From Cellulomonas sp. ACRRI (lineage in GTDB: Bacteria > Actinomycetota > Actinomycetes > Actinomycetales > Cellulomonadaceae): DNA of 63,685 nucleotides. The notes beneath the pieces were generated by a model, which was given only the letters and a program-made list of their open reading frames with translations, made no database searches and was not told the origin of the DNA. Positions 1 to 8,236 of this stretch are shown in pieces; within the stretch, counting starts at the first letter, position 1, and each line of letters starts with the position of its first letter. Made by a program: the position numbers and the translations under genes. Location: NCBI RefSeq assembly GCF_022346185.1, contig NZ_JAKRMS010000007.1, positions 1-63,685 of the forward strand. The letters are read 5' to 3'.

Positions 1-168
1 GTGCGGGGGGACGTCGCGGCGCAGGCGGTCGTCGTTCGAGTCGGCCCGGTCGTCGCCCCAGCCGGTGTCGGAGTCGTCGGCGCTGCGGCTCGGGATGAGC
101 GGGGAGTCGTCGACCGGCCTGCGGGGTCGGTCCGTGGGCTCCGGGCGGGGCTCGGTCGGAGTGGTCAC
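1..168 (-). CDS. Hypothetical protein, 3' end outside window
   Basis: A GTG at 168 opens a frame that runs without a stop to the window edge, so only the first 56 residues are present. They are proline-, aspartate- and arginine-rich (VTTPTEPRPEP..., later SDTGWGDDRADSNDD) with no membrane segment or recognised domain. It lies last in a same-strand row after fmdB, the SAF gene and mscL. Short disordered proteins of this look are common in Micrococcales, but no function can be given. The strand and frame are supported by typical high-GC codon use. Confidence 0.55.
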   Translation of the reverse strand, partial: MTTPTEPRPEPTDRPRRPVDDSPLIPSRSADDSDTGWGDDRADSNDDRLRRDVPPH

Positions 169-247
169 GCTGCCGATTGTCCCACCGCGCGAGGGGTCGG
201 CGACGGCAGCCGACCGGGCGGGCCGGCTGCCGTGCTCGCGGCGCGGG

Positions 248-829
248 TCAGGCGAGGGGCGGGTGACCGGGATCGCCGACGCCCGTCGCCCTGCCGGTCA
301 CCCCGGGACCCCCGCTGCCGGGCGCCTCGGTGGTGCCGGGGGCGGACGACGGCCCGGCGTCCTGGCGGAGGGCCGGGCTCGACTGGGCGGCGAGCAGGTC
401 GCGGATCTCCTGGAGCAGCAGGATGTCCTCGGACGGGCGCGCCGGCTCCGCCTCGATGCCGCGCTTGCGGCGCTCCGCGAGCTTGTTGAGCGGCAGCACG
501 ATGAAGAAGTAGATCGCCGCCGCGGTGATGAGGAACTGCAGCAGGGCGTTGAGGATCAGGCCCATGTTGATCTGGGCCTCTCCCGCCGCCCCGATCTTCC
601 AGATCTCGGAGATGTCGGGCTGGCCGAAGATCATGGCGATCAGCGGCGCGATGAAGCCGTTCTGGATCGCCGTGATCACCCCGCTGAACGCGGCGCCGAT
701 GACGACACCGACGGCCAGCTCGATCGCGTTCCCGCGGGAGATGAAGTCCTTGAACCCCTGCAGGACCTTGCCGGCGCCCCGGGCGCCCTCGGTCGCGGTG
801 CGCAGGCCCTTGTTCAGTACGTCGCTCAT
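248..829 (-). CDS. mscL: Large-conductance mechanosensitive channel MscL
   Basis: A 193-residue inner-membrane channel of the MscL family, which opens under membrane tension to release solutes during hypo-osmotic shock. The N-terminal amphipathic segment and first transmembrane helix are clear (residues ~25-50, FKDFISRGNAIELAVGVVIG), as is the second helix (ILNALLQFLITAAAIYFFIV, ~90-110) followed by the basic PLNKLAERRKRG cluster. It is longer than the ~136-residue E. coli protein: the extra C-terminal ~60 residues are Pro/Ser/Gly-rich and probably disordered. It follows the SAF gene by 40 bases on the same strand. Family assignment is firm. Confidence 0.95.
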   Translation of the reverse strand: MSDVLNKGLRTATEGARGAGKVLQGFKDFISRGNAIELAVGVVIGAAFSGVITAIQNGFIAPLIAMIFGQPDISEIWKIGAAGEAQINMGLILNALLQFLITAAAIYFFIVLPLNKLAERRKRGIEAEPARPSEDILLLQEIRDLLAAQSSPALRQDAGPSSAPGTTEAPGSGGPGVTGRATGVGDPGHPPLA

Positions 830-869
830 GCGGTGAAGACCCCCGGTGTGCTGCGGCGATTCGCCCGCA

Positions 870-1595
870 TCATCCCACGATGACCGCGCTGAGCACGCGC
901 GACGCGGCTGCGCCGCTCAGGGCGACCGAGTCCTCCGGCGCCACCGCGAGCAGGACGGGCGCGCTCTCGGCCGCGGCGGTGCTGCCGCCGAGCAGGCCGC
1001 CGCCGGAGCCCGTCGCCGGGTCGGCGTCGCCGCCGGGGCGCGCGAGCACGACCGCGGCGCGCGCCAGGCGCGTCGCGTCGTCGCCGTCGTGCAGGGCGGC
1101 CGCGACCACGTCGACGCGCATGCCCGGCGTCAGCACGTCCGCGACGCCCGCGTCGGCGAACCGCACCGGGACGACGACGGTGCCGGGCGGGCCGGTGGCG
1201 CCGTCGTCGACGAACAGCCCCGGGACGAGCGGCAGCCCCGCGGGCACGGCGACCGCGAGGCGACGACCGCCGAGCGCCTCCGCGTCCGCGCCGACGAGCT
1301 CGTCCGCGCCGGTCCGCGTCGACCGGGACCCGCCGTCGCCCGCGAGGCCCGCCGGCACCAGCGCGAGCGGCACCTCGGCGAGCCGCACGTCGCCCGCGGC
1401 GAGCACCGCACCGACCGCCAGGTCCCGTGCCGCGACCGGGACCCGCGCGGTCGGCGGGTCGGCCGGCCGCGCCAGCCCGACCGCGACCAGCGCGGCCAGG
1501 CCGGCGCACAGCGCGGCGAGGGGGCGTCGGACGCGCCAGCCGATCAGGCGGAGCCGACGCCGGACGGGCTCGGGCAGCGGATCGGTCAGGGGCAC
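870..1595 (-). CDS. SAF domain protein (CpaB/RcpC-like)
   Basis: A 241-residue protein with one N-terminal membrane anchor (~residues 24-43, LAALCAGLAALVAVGLA) followed by an SAF domain beginning at VPVAARDLAVGAVLAAGDVR. SAF domains occur in CpaB/RcpC pilus-assembly proteins and FlgA-like chaperones. Here it is probably an exported, membrane-tethered protein. It lies between fmdB and mscL on the same strand, an arrangement I recall as frequent in Cellulomonas relatives. No pilus genes are visible in the window, so a pilus role is only a possibility. Confidence 0.8.
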   Translation of the reverse strand: MPLTDPLPEPVRRRLRLIGWRVRRPLAALCAGLAALVAVGLARPADPPTARVPVAARDLAVGAVLAAGDVRLAEVPLALVPAGLAGDGGSRSTRTGADELVGADAEALGGRRLAVAVPAGLPLVPGLFVDDGATGPPGTVVVPVRFADAGVADVLTPGMRVDVVAAALHDGDDATRLARAAVVLARPGGDADPATGSGGGLLGGSTAAAESAPVLLAVAPEDSVALSGAAASRVLSAVIVG

Positions 1596-1699
1596 GCCCC
1601 GACGCTAGGCAGCCCGCGCGCCGCCGTGGGCGCCCGACCGCCCGCTCTGGGGACGACGCGCGCCCGGCGGGCTGTGGAGGAGTCGGCGCCCGGCCGTCG

Positions 1700-2020
1700 T
1701 CAGCCCGCGGCGGGCTTCGCCGCGCTCGTCGAGGACGAGGACGACGACGCGGCGGGGGCCGCCGCGCTCGTGGTCGAGCCGGACGACGCCGTGCTCGAGG
1801 AGGACGTGCCGCCGGTGCTCGCGCCGGTCGTGGAGCTGGTGGTCGACCGCGAGTCGTTGCGGTAGAAGCCCGAGCCCTTGAACACGACGCCGACGGAGGA
1901 GAACACCTTGCGCAGCCGGCCGCCGCAGGCGGGGCACTCGGTGAGCGCCGCGTCGCTGAACGACTGGTGGATGTCGAAGGCGTGGCCGCACTCGGTGCAG
2001 GTGTAGGCGTAGGTGGGCAC
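1700..2020 (-). CDS. FmdB-family zinc ribbon protein
   Basis: Begins with GTG at 2020 (PTYAYTCTECGHAFDIHQS), the stereotyped FmdB start. Two CxxC pairs (CTEC at residues 8-11, CPAC at 29-32) form a zinc ribbon, followed by LRKVFSSVGVVFKGSGFYRND, the family signature. The 106-residue protein ends in a ~45-residue Ser/Thr/Ala tail that is low complexity. FmdB proteins are putative regulators of unproven function. A CIRCE-type inverted repeat sits 71 bases upstream of the start, just after a TATCAT hexamer, suggesting HrcA-controlled heat-shock expression. Confidence 0.9.
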   Translation of the reverse strand: MPTYAYTCTECGHAFDIHQSFSDAALTECPACGGRLRKVFSSVGVVFKGSGFYRNDSRSTTSSTTGASTGGTSSSSTASSGSTTSAAAPAASSSSSSTSAAKPAAG

Positions 2021-2090
2021 TGCTGTCTCCCGCGGATGACGTGACCTGGGTGGACGGGGGGCCGGTCGGCTGGCGTCACCGCCCGCGCGC

Positions 2091-2117
2091 CTGGCACTCC
2101 CGCTGTCCGAGTGCCAA
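2091..2117. promoter_or_regulatory. CIRCE element (HrcA operator) upstream of fmdB
   Basis: CTGGCACTC, nine bases, GAGTGCCAA: a 9-9-9 inverted repeat matching the CIRCE consensus (TTAGCACTC-N9-GAGTGCTAA) apart from A-to-G/T-to-C changes and the first base, with all nine pairs but the outermost complementary in the expected way. On the minus strand a TATCAT hexamer abuts it, so the operator would overlap the transcription start of fmdB. HrcA binding at CIRCE is established for groESL/dnaK operons; its use for this gene is inference. Confidence 0.8.
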
Positions 2118-2157
2118 TGATACGCGTGGCCCGGATATTCCTCGCGAGCGGGCCCGG

Positions 2158-2796
2158 TCAGCCCCCGAGCCGCACCCAGCGCTCGGGCGTCGCCACCATG
2201 TCGACGGTCCGGTCGTGCGGCTCGTGCGGCAGCGGCCGGGTGGCGGCGTCGTACAGCTCCTCGGCAAACACCAGCGCGATGACCGGCGTCCCGGGCCGGG
2301 CGTGGGCGAGGGCGCGGTCGTACCAGCCGCCGCCCTGCCCGAGCCGGTTCCCGGCGGTGTCGACGGCGAGCGCGGGCGCCACGACGACGTCGACCTCGGC
2401 GATGGCGTCGGCACCCAGGGAGGGGCCGGAGGGCTCCGGCGGCCGGCCGGGCGCGCGCTCGAGCAGGTCGTGCCGGCCGGCGAACCAGGCCCACTCGCGC
2501 TGCAGGCCGGCGCCGAGCACCGGGAGCAGGACCCGGGCGCCGCGCGCGGCGAGCGCGTCGAGCAGCGGACCGGTGTCGGGCTCGGTCGGCCGGGCGCTGT
2601 ACGCGGCGACCACGCCGGCGTCGGCGAGGGCCGGGATCGTCTCGACCACGTCGACGAAGGCCTCGGCGGCGGCGGCCCGCAGCCGGGGCGACCGGGCGCT
2701 CCGCGCGGCGCGGATGGCGGCGCGGAACGCGTCCTTCACCTCGGTGGTGCTGCTGCCGTCGGAGACGTGCGGATACGGCTGGGCAGCGGCGCTCAT
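2158..2796 (-). CDS. 5-formyltetrahydrofolate cyclo-ligase
   Basis: A 212-residue enzyme that converts 5-formyl-THF to 5,10-methenyl-THF with ATP, returning a storage folate to one-carbon metabolism in the cytoplasm. The family signature GNRLGQGGGWYDRALA (nucleotide/substrate loop, ~residues 148-163) and an N-terminal helix KDAFRAAIRAARSARSP are present. The ATG at 2796 is preferred over further upstream frame because the extra residues are low complexity. It is divergent from moeA, with ~100 bases between the starts that must hold both promoters. Confidence 0.9.
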   Translation of the reverse strand: MSAAAQPYPHVSDGSSTTEVKDAFRAAIRAARSARSPRLRAAAAEAFVDVVETIPALADAGVVAAYSARPTEPDTGPLLDALAARGARVLLPVLGAGLQREWAWFAGRHDLLERAPGRPPEPSGPSLGADAIAEVDVVVAPALAVDTAGNRLGQGGGWYDRALAHARPGTPVIALVFAEELYDAATRPLPHEPHDRTVDMVATPERWVRLGG

Positions 2797-2899
2797 GGCA
2801 CCCAGTCTCGCAAATCGCCCCGGTGCCGGGTAGGACCAAAGGGGTTGCACCGGCGCGGCCGGTGGGCGGCGGGTCCCGTCGGCCGGGCATGATGCGGGC

Positions 2900-4123
2900 A
2901 TGAGATCCGTCCAGGACCAGCTCGCGGCGGTGCTCGCCGCGGTCGGACCGGTGGCCCCGCTCGACGTCGTGCTGGCCGACGCGTCCGGCTGCATCCTCGC
3001 CGAGGACGTCGTGGCCCCGGCGGACGTGCCGGACCGGCCGGTCGCCGCGTGCGACGGCTACGCGGTGGCCTCGGGCGACCTGCGCGGCGGCGCGCCGGGC
3101 GCGCCCCTGGTGCTGCCGGTGGCGCACGACGTGCTGGCGGGCGACCCGGCCGCGCTGCGGCTGGCCCCGGGCCAGGCGGTGCGGATCGCGTCGGGCGGGC
3201 CGGTGCCCGCGGGCGCCGACGCGGTGGTGCCCGCCGGGGACACCGACCGGGGGGCCGTGCGGGTCGCGCTGCACCGGGTGCCGGAGCCCGGCGAGCACGT
3301 CCGGGCTGCCGGGACGGACACGGTGCGCGGCACCGTCCTGGTCGCGGCGGGCACCCGGCTCGGGGCGCGGCAGCTGGCGACGGCCGCGGCGGCCGGGCGC
3401 GGGCGCCTGCGGGTGCACCCCGCGCCGCGCGTGGTGATCGTGTCGATCGGCTCCGAGCTCGTCGAGCCCGGCGGGCCGCCGCGGGACGGCGGCGTCTACG
3501 AGTCGGCGGGCCACGCGCTGGAGGCCGCGGTGCGGGACGCCGGGGGGACGCCGGTGCGGGTCGGCGTGGTGCCGGACGACCGGGCGGTGCTGAGCGAGGC
3601 GCTGGAGGACCAGCTGGTGCGCGCGGACGTGGTCGTGACCACCGGCGGGCTGTCGGAGTCGCAGCACGACACGCTCGCGGACGTGCTCGCGCCCCTGGGG
3701 ACCGTGCGGTTCGACCAGGTGGCGATGGCACCGGGCTTCCGCCACGGGTTCGGCACCGTCGGCGGCGGGCTGGGCGCGGTGCCGCTGTTCGCCCTGCCCG
3801 GCCACCCGGTCGCGTCGCAGGTGGCGTTCGAGGTGTTCGTCCGCCCCGCGCTGCGGGCGATGGCCGGGCACACCGACCTGTTCCGGCCGTCGGTGACCGC
3901 CCGCGCGGACGTCGGCTGGCCGTCGCCCGCGGGCGTGCGGCAGTTCGTGCCGGCCGCGGTGGTCGGGACGCCGGGCGAGGGCTACCGGGTGACGCCGGTG
4001 GGCGACCCCGCCGTGCCGTCGATCACCGGGTTCGCGCGTGCCAACGCGCTCGCCGTCGTGGGCGAGCAGGACTCCGCCGTCGTCGCCGGGCAGGTCGTGC
4101 ACTGCCTGGTGCTGGAGGGCTGA
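2900..4123 (+). CDS. moeA: Molybdopterin molybdotransferase MoeA/Glp
   Basis: A 407-residue MoeA/gephyrin-E protein that inserts molybdate into adenylylated molybdopterin. Features: N-terminal DVPDRPVAACDGYAVASGDL (domain that binds the partner ligand), the MoCF-binding region with TTGGLSESQHDTL at ~residues 247-259, ALPGHPVASQVAFEVFVRP, and a C-terminal beta-barrel domain. Its stop overlaps the start of the rimJ-like gene (TGATG), so the two are translationally coupled. The moeA-rimJ-sepX/glpR order is widely conserved in Actinobacteria. Confidence 0.92.
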   Translation: MRSVQDQLAAVLAAVGPVAPLDVVLADASGCILAEDVVAPADVPDRPVAACDGYAVASGDLRGGAPGAPLVLPVAHDVLAGDPAALRLAPGQAVRIASGGPVPAGADAVVPAGDTDRGAVRVALHRVPEPGEHVRAAGTDTVRGTVLVAAGTRLGARQLATAAAAGRGRLRVHPAPRVVIVSIGSELVEPGGPPRDGGVYESAGHALEAAVRDAGGTPVRVGVVPDDRAVLSEALEDQLVRADVVVTTGGLSESQHDTLADVLAPLGTVRFDQVAMAPGFRHGFGTVGGGLGAVPLFALPGHPVASQVAFEVFVRPALRAMAGHTDLFRPSVTARADVGWPSPAGVRQFVPAAVVGTPGEGYRVTPVGDPAVPSITGFARANALAVVGEQDSAVVAGQVVHCLVLEG

Positions 4124-4728
4124 TGCCGCGCGGCTGGCCCGTGGTGCTGACGGACGGCGACGTCCGGCTGCGCCCCCTGCGGCGGTCCGACGAGGCCGCC
4201 TGGATGCGGCTGCGCGCGGTGAACGCCGCCTGGCTCGAGCCCTGGGACGCGACCTCCCCGGAGCCGGTGACCGGTCGGCGGCCGACCTTCGGGCAGTTCG
4301 TCCGCACCCTCGACCGGCAGGCGCGGTCGGGCACCTCGCTGCCGTTCGCGATCGAGCACGCCGGGCAGCTGGTCGGGCAGCTCACCGTCTCCGGCATCAC
4401 GTACGGATCGCTGTACTCCGCGTCGATCGGGTACTGGGTCGCGCAGCACGTCGCGGGGCGCGGGATCACGCCGACGGCCGTGGCCCTCGCCACGGACCAC
4501 TGCTTCACCGCGGTCGGGCTGCACCGGGTGGAGGTGAACATCCGGCCCGAGAACCGGCCGTCGCTGCGCGTCGTCGAGAAACTCGGGTTCCGGGACGAGG
4601 GGCTGCGCGAGCGGTACCTGCACATCCAGGGCGCGTGGTGCGACCACCGGACGTTCGCCCTGACGACGGAGGACGTGCCGCGCGGGCTGCTGGCCCGCTG
4701 GCACGCGCGCCGCTCGTCCGGGGTCTGA
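4123..4728 (+). CDS. GNAT N-acetyltransferase, RimJ-like
   Basis: A 201-residue GNAT-fold acetyltransferase resembling RimJ/RimL, which acetylate ribosomal protein N-termini. Seen: VRLRPLRRSDEAAWMRLR at the N-terminus, the acetyl-CoA loop region around IGYWVAQHVAGRGITPTAV (~104-122), and the C-terminal VNIRPENRPSLRVVEKLGF with GLRERYLHIQGAWCDH, typical of this subgroup. The ATG overlaps the moeA stop by one base. Substrate cannot be read from sequence; RimJ identity is by similarity and by the conserved moeA-rimJ-glpR neighbourhood. Confidence 0.88.
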   Translation: MPRGWPVVLTDGDVRLRPLRRSDEAAWMRLRAVNAAWLEPWDATSPEPVTGRRPTFGQFVRTLDRQARSGTSLPFAIEHAGQLVGQLTVSGITYGSLYSASIGYWVAQHVAGRGITPTAVALATDHCFTAVGLHRVEVNIRPENRPSLRVVEKLGFRDEGLRERYLHIQGAWCDHRTFALTTEDVPRGLLARWHARRSSGV

Positions 4729-4878
4729 CCGATCCGTCCGCTCTGCCCGGTTTCGTCCGGGTGTGGCAGGCTGGGCCCGGCTCGCCGAATGACATCGGTG
4801 TGATTTTCACGCGGCGCGCCGCTCGACACGCCGCGACGGGTCCGGGGCCGGTGCCCACGCCGCACCTACCGTCGTGGA

Positions 4879-5824
4879 GTGTACGAATTCGCCGGACCGG
4901 CCGCCCTCGTGGTGGTCGGCCTGTGGATCGCGTACCTGGTGCCGCACAAGCTGCGGCACCGGCAGCAGCTGCTGGAGTCGCGGACCGACGACCGGTTCTC
5001 CGACGCCCTGCGGGTGCTCGCCGTGACCGGCCCGGAGGGCTCGGGTCGCCGGCGGCGCGCGGAGGTGGCGGGAGGAGTCCGGCAGGACTGCGGCCCGGTG
5101 GAGAAACGGGCCGGGCTGCTCACCCCGGGGACGGGGAACCGGCTCGCGAGGACGGAGAGGGGAGGGGCCGAGGTGGACCGACCGCACGGGACCCAGGACA
5201 GGATCGGCGCCGACGCCGCCCGTCGCGCCGCGCAGCTGCAGGCCGCCCACGCCGCGGCGACCGCCCGGCGGGGCGCCGCCGCGCGCCGCCGCGGTGCGCT
5301 CGCCGGGGTGCTGCTGGCCGCGACCGTCGTCGGGTGGGTCGTCGCGGGCGTCACCGCGCTCGGCGTGCTCGCCGGCGTCGTGCCGACCGTGCTGCTCGCC
5401 GGCGTGCTCGGCCTCGGCCGCCGCGCCGTCGTGCAGGGGCGCCTGGCCGAGGAGGAGTGGCAGCGCCGGATCGACGAGGCCACCGCGCCGCTCCGCGAGC
5501 GGGCCGCCCGCCCGGGCCGCAAGGGCGCCGCCGGTCGCGCCGTGCGCCCGTCGCTCACCGAGACCCAGGCGATCGAGCGGGTCCGCGCCGACGCCCCCTT
5601 CCGCACGTCGACGCGGGTGCGCGACGGCGGCCGCGAGGGCGACACCTGGACGCCGGTCGCCGTGCCCCGGCCGACCTACGCCACCAAGGCACCCGCGCCG
5701 CGCCGCGAGCCCGCCCCGCTGGGCGAGGTCGAGGGCTCGACGCACGCCGCCCCGGCCCCCGCGGCCGTCCGGCTCGATCGACCTCAACGCCGTCCTGGCG
5801 CGCCGCCGCGCCGCCGGCCAGTAG
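4879..5824 (+). CDS. sepX: Divisome protein SepX/GlpR, apparent +1 frameshift
   Basis: From GTG 4879: N-terminal membrane helix (ALVVVGLWIAYLVPHKLR), a segment DDRFSDALRVLAV, then two further adjacent hydrophobic helices (~residues 135-180) and a charged tail. This is the SepX/GlpR layout of Actinobacteria, a membrane protein that acts with FtsZ at the septum, and it lies in its usual place after moeA-rimJ. The opening frame would run on to 5925 inside tRNA-Ala. The family-like ending (SIDLNAVLARRRAAGQ, stop 5822-5824) is in the +1 frame. Removing one base near 5750-5770 (for example from the five Cs at 5756-5760) restores it. This may be a sequencing error or a real mutation. Confidence 0.8.
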
Positions 5825-5884
5825 GGCGCGGCGAGCGGTGTCGTGAGCACCCCGGATCGGGTGCTAGGCTGGTCACCGCTTCAA

Positions 5885-5959
<75 letters not shown>

Positions 5960-5963
5960 GGCA

Positions 5964-5999
5964 CGAAGGCTCGGGATCATCACGATCTCGGGCCTTTCG
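5964..5999 (+). terminator. Phage-supplied terminator behind tRNA-Ala
   Basis: Stem CGAAGGCTCGGGATC / GATCTCGGGCCTTTCG with loop ATCAC, including two G-T pairs and one bulged T. It lies outside the att core, so it is phage DNA, yet it resembles the perfect host hairpin at 43667-43703 (same CGAAGGC-CGGGATC arm). It probably ends transcription of the tRNA in the lysogen. Confidence 0.75.
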
Positions 6000-6048
6000 T
6001 CATGTTTGCCTCTGGAAGCCCGGGGGACATCTGGGGGAACATGTCGCC

Positions 6049-6546
6049 GTGCGAGACGATCCGGACGTCGTGCCGGTCTACGACCGTGTCGCGCTTCAGC
6101 TCGTCGAAGCCAGCGCACTCTCCGGCGCTTCGACCCTGTTCCTGCGTGCACGTGCTCACTACGAGGACGAACTCACGGTGCACTGGATCACGGCGGGCAG
6201 TTCTCGCGGCCTGGTCCGCGTGGCGGAGTTCGCGCCGTGGCTCGCCGCCTGGCGCCAGTACGGTCCCAGGTCGACCGACATCGAAGAACTGAGGAGGTGG
6301 ACGTACGTGCGACGCCCCGAGCCGCAGATTGCGTACAGCTTCGTCGCGTGCTCCGTCCGACAGGCCGCCGACCGCGTCGGGGTGTCTGAGACGACCCTGA
6401 CGAAGGCGATCGATGACGGCTACCTCATTGCGCACCGCGCCGGCGACAAGGGTGGGAAGCGCATCATCCGCGCCGTCGATCTCGACGAGTGGGTCCAGTC
6501 GCTGCCGACCGAGCGTGTCGGCGAACGGTGGAGTCACTGGGCCTGA
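6049..6546 (+). CDS. Phage protein with C-terminal helix-turn-helix
   Basis: A 165-residue protein from GTG 6049. Residues ~1-95 form an unrecognised domain (LQLVEASALSGASTLFLRAR, VHWITAGSSRGLVRVAEFAP). Residues ~105-160 look like an excisionase/MerR-type winged helix-turn-helix (CSVRQAADRVGVSETTLTKA then KGGKRIIRAVDLDEWVQSL). It is the first gene inside attL, and its 3' end overlaps the convergent gene 6534-7145 by 13 bases. A DNA-binding regulator is likely; target unknown. Confidence 0.7.
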   Translation: MRDDPDVVPVYDRVALQLVEASALSGASTLFLRARAHYEDELTVHWITAGSSRGLVRVAEFAPWLAAWRQYGPRSTDIEELRRWTYVRRPEPQIAYSFVACSVRQAADRVGVSETTLTKAIDDGYLIAHRAGDKGGKRIIRAVDLDEWVQSLPTERVGERWSHWA

Positions 6547-7145
6547 TCGTGCCGGCGCGGGTCGACCACCGCCTCGGCCCATGTGGGCAGGAGACCACCT
6601 TGCCGTTGCCATGAGTCGACGGTGTAGGTGATGCCCATCCGACGGAGCAGGTTGGACACGATGCAGTAGCGGATAGCCGCAGTGCGGTTCCGCCCTGGGG
6701 GCATTGCGCTGAAGTCTCGGCGCGAGAGGATCGCCTGCCACTCTCGGAAGGCAGTCGCGTCTACGAGCCAGCTGCGCCCCGCGCGAGCGCCGGGGAGGAT
6801 CGCTTCTGTGATCCACCTCCGCACTGCCTCGATCGGCACCTCGAGTTCGCCCGCGACACGCTCGGCAGGGATGGCGTCTTGGAAGTCGACGATTGGCTCC
6901 GGCGGCGGGTTCACTCGCCCTGGTCGTGGCGGCGGGAGGATCCGCCGCCTGGGGTTGTCGGGCTGCTCGACAGCCGCGTTGCCGCGGAGCGTGAGCCACA
7001 GTCCCAGCTCGATTACGTCGTACCGCCAGCCGCCTGCCAGGCGGTAGGCAGGTACCTCGCCCGACGCGGCCGCGCTGGTGAGCCACGACGGGGTGACCGC
7101 CAGCAGCTCAGCCACTTCCTTCGTGGTGAGCAGCCGGTCCGCCAT
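6534..7145 (-). CDS. Protein with two excisionase-type HTH domains
   Basis: A 203-residue product from ATG 7145 (ADRLLTTKEVAELLAVTP), chosen because the HTH begins immediately. There are two HTH_17-like modules: residues ~5-52 (KEVAELLAVTPSWLTSAAAS, ending RYDVIELGLWLTLRGN) and ~80-140 (AGELEVPIEAVRRWITEA, ending SWLVDATAFREWQAIL). The last ~60 residues (AAIRYCIVSNLLRRMGITYT) are unassigned. Two such modules in one chain suggest binding to a long or repeated site. It lies near attL and could influence excision, although a separate excisionase is encoded beside the integrase. Confidence 0.7.
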   Translation of the reverse strand: MADRLLTTKEVAELLAVTPSWLTSAAASGEVPAYRLAGGWRYDVIELGLWLTLRGNAAVEQPDNPRRRILPPPRPGRVNPPPEPIVDFQDAIPAERVAGELEVPIEAVRRWITEAILPGARAGRSWLVDATAFREWQAILSRRDFSAMPPGRNRTAAIRYCIVSNLLRRMGITYTVDSWQRQGGLLPTWAEAVVDPRRHDQAQ

Positions 7146-7206
7146 GAGTCCATGATGGTCGCCCGCTGCCACTGCGGTGTACGGGCTGTGCTGCCACCCT
7201 CTTGGC

Positions 7207-7407
7207 ATGAGTCTTCAGCGACGCGACAGGCGAGTGGTGGCTGCCAACTGGGCGCTAGTGCTGAGCAGCGGCGTTGTAGCCCTGATCGCAGTCGTGAGCG
7301 CATTGCTCCTCGACGACTCGAGTTGGCCCTGGTTCGTCGCTGCTGTTGCGACGGGCGTCTGTGCGGCCGGCGTCGTCAGATTGCGCCGCGCCTCGAGTCA
7401 GCCGTAG
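7207..7407 (+). CDS. Small membrane protein, two helices
   Basis: 66 residues from ATG 7207 (SLQRRDRRVVAANWALV). Two hydrophobic stretches, roughly 15-36 (WALVLSSGVVALIAVVSALL) and 43-60 (PWFVAAVATGVCAAGVV), are separated by DDSS, with a basic C-terminus RLRRASSQP. No family recognised. It is 59 bases ahead of the response regulator on the same strand and may share its transcript; a membrane partner for it is conceivable but unproven. Confidence 0.55.
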   Translation: MSLQRRDRRVVAANWALVLSSGVVALIAVVSALLLDDSSWPWFVAAVATGVCAAGVVRLRRASSQP

Positions 7408-7466
7408 TCCGACGCTCTGACGACAGAGGTCGTTCGGTGGAGCGTGCGGGTGTGCCACACTTCGCC

Positions 7467-7913
7467 ATGCTCACTTCTCACAACGCGCGCGTGCTGCTTG
7501 TCGAGGACGACCCGGGCGATCGCCTCCTGGTGGAGGAGGTGTTCGATGAGCACGGGGCGTCGGGCAATCTCGTGTCCGTCGAGGATGGTGCGATGGCGCT
7601 CGACTTCCTTCAGCGGCGCGGTGAGTATGCCAAGGCCGAGCGTCCCGACCTGGTGCTGCTCGACCTGAACCTGCCGAAGGTCAACGGCCGTGAGGTCCTG
7701 GAGCAGGTCAAGTCGGACCCGGAGCTGACGTCGATCCCGGTCATCGTGCTGACGACGTCCTCGTCCGAGGAGGACGTCCTGCGGGCCTACGCCTCCCACG
7801 CCAGCGCGTATGTCACCAAGCCCTTGAACTGGGACGAGCTCAGTGGGGCGGTGCGACGTATCGGGGAGTTCTATCTTGACGTCGCACGTCTGCCTCGGCG
7901 CCCGAGGGCTTAA
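7467..7913 (+). CDS. Single-domain response regulator (CheY/Rcp1-like)
   Basis: 148 residues: a receiver domain with nothing after it. Acidic pocket VLLVEDDPGD at ~9-18, phospho-acceptor Asp in DLVLLDLNLPKVNG (~residue 65), Thr in IVLTTSSSEED and the conserved Lys in YVTKPLNW (~118). The EDDPGDRLLVEEVF opening is typical of the Rcp1/phytochrome-type subgroup, which works with separate histidine kinases. No kinase is encoded in the prophage, so it must take phosphate from a host kinase, if active. Unusual cargo for a phage. It converges with 7910-8236, overlapping by four bases. Confidence 0.9.
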   Translation: MLTSHNARVLLVEDDPGDRLLVEEVFDEHGASGNLVSVEDGAMALDFLQRRGEYAKAERPDLVLLDLNLPKVNGREVLEQVKSDPELTSIPVIVLTTSSSEEDVLRAYASHASAYVTKPLNWDELSGAVRRIGEFYLDVARLPRRPRA

Positions 7914-8236
7914 CTCCGCGAGGGGCAGCGCACAATCCGGGCGAAGTGGCGAAGGCTGCCGCTCTCATCGCTGGAAACCCACTCGCCGTCGACACACATG
8001 CCGATCAGGTAGAGGTAGCGCTGGGCGATGGCACGCAGGGGCGGGTCCTGCCCTGCGGGGAGGCGCAGGTGCTCTCGCGCGAGGGGTCGGCCGTGAAGGT
8101 CGGTGAGGCTGAGCGTCCACATCACCCCCGCCCCTTCTTCTCGGGGATGGTGCAGCACGACGACTTGAGCTCGGCGTAGCGCCAAGCCTTCGAGGTCGAC
8201 GAAGCGAGGCAGGGGACTTCCGGGGTTCTCCGGCAT
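7910..8236 (-). CDS. Unknown protein, paralogue A of a duplicated family
   Basis: 108 residues (PENPGSPLPRFVDLEGLALR). Its core VMWTLSLTDLHGRPLAREHL...LYLIGMCVDGEWVSS aligns over almost the full length with the product of 9953-10276 (VVWTLSVMSLAGEPVALDSL...LVVGGGWFSS), so the two are diverged duplicates on opposite strands. Shared features are L/F-E-x-L-R-x-A near the start, a central WTLS strand and a W at ~85. No domain recognised and no membrane segment. The two copies bracket the ANTAR and STAS genes. Confidence 0.65.
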   Translation of the reverse strand: MPENPGSPLPRFVDLEGLALRRAQVVVLHHPREEGAGVMWTLSLTDLHGRPLAREHLRLPAGQDPPLRAIAQRYLYLIGMCVDGEWVSSDESGSLRHFARIVRCPSRS

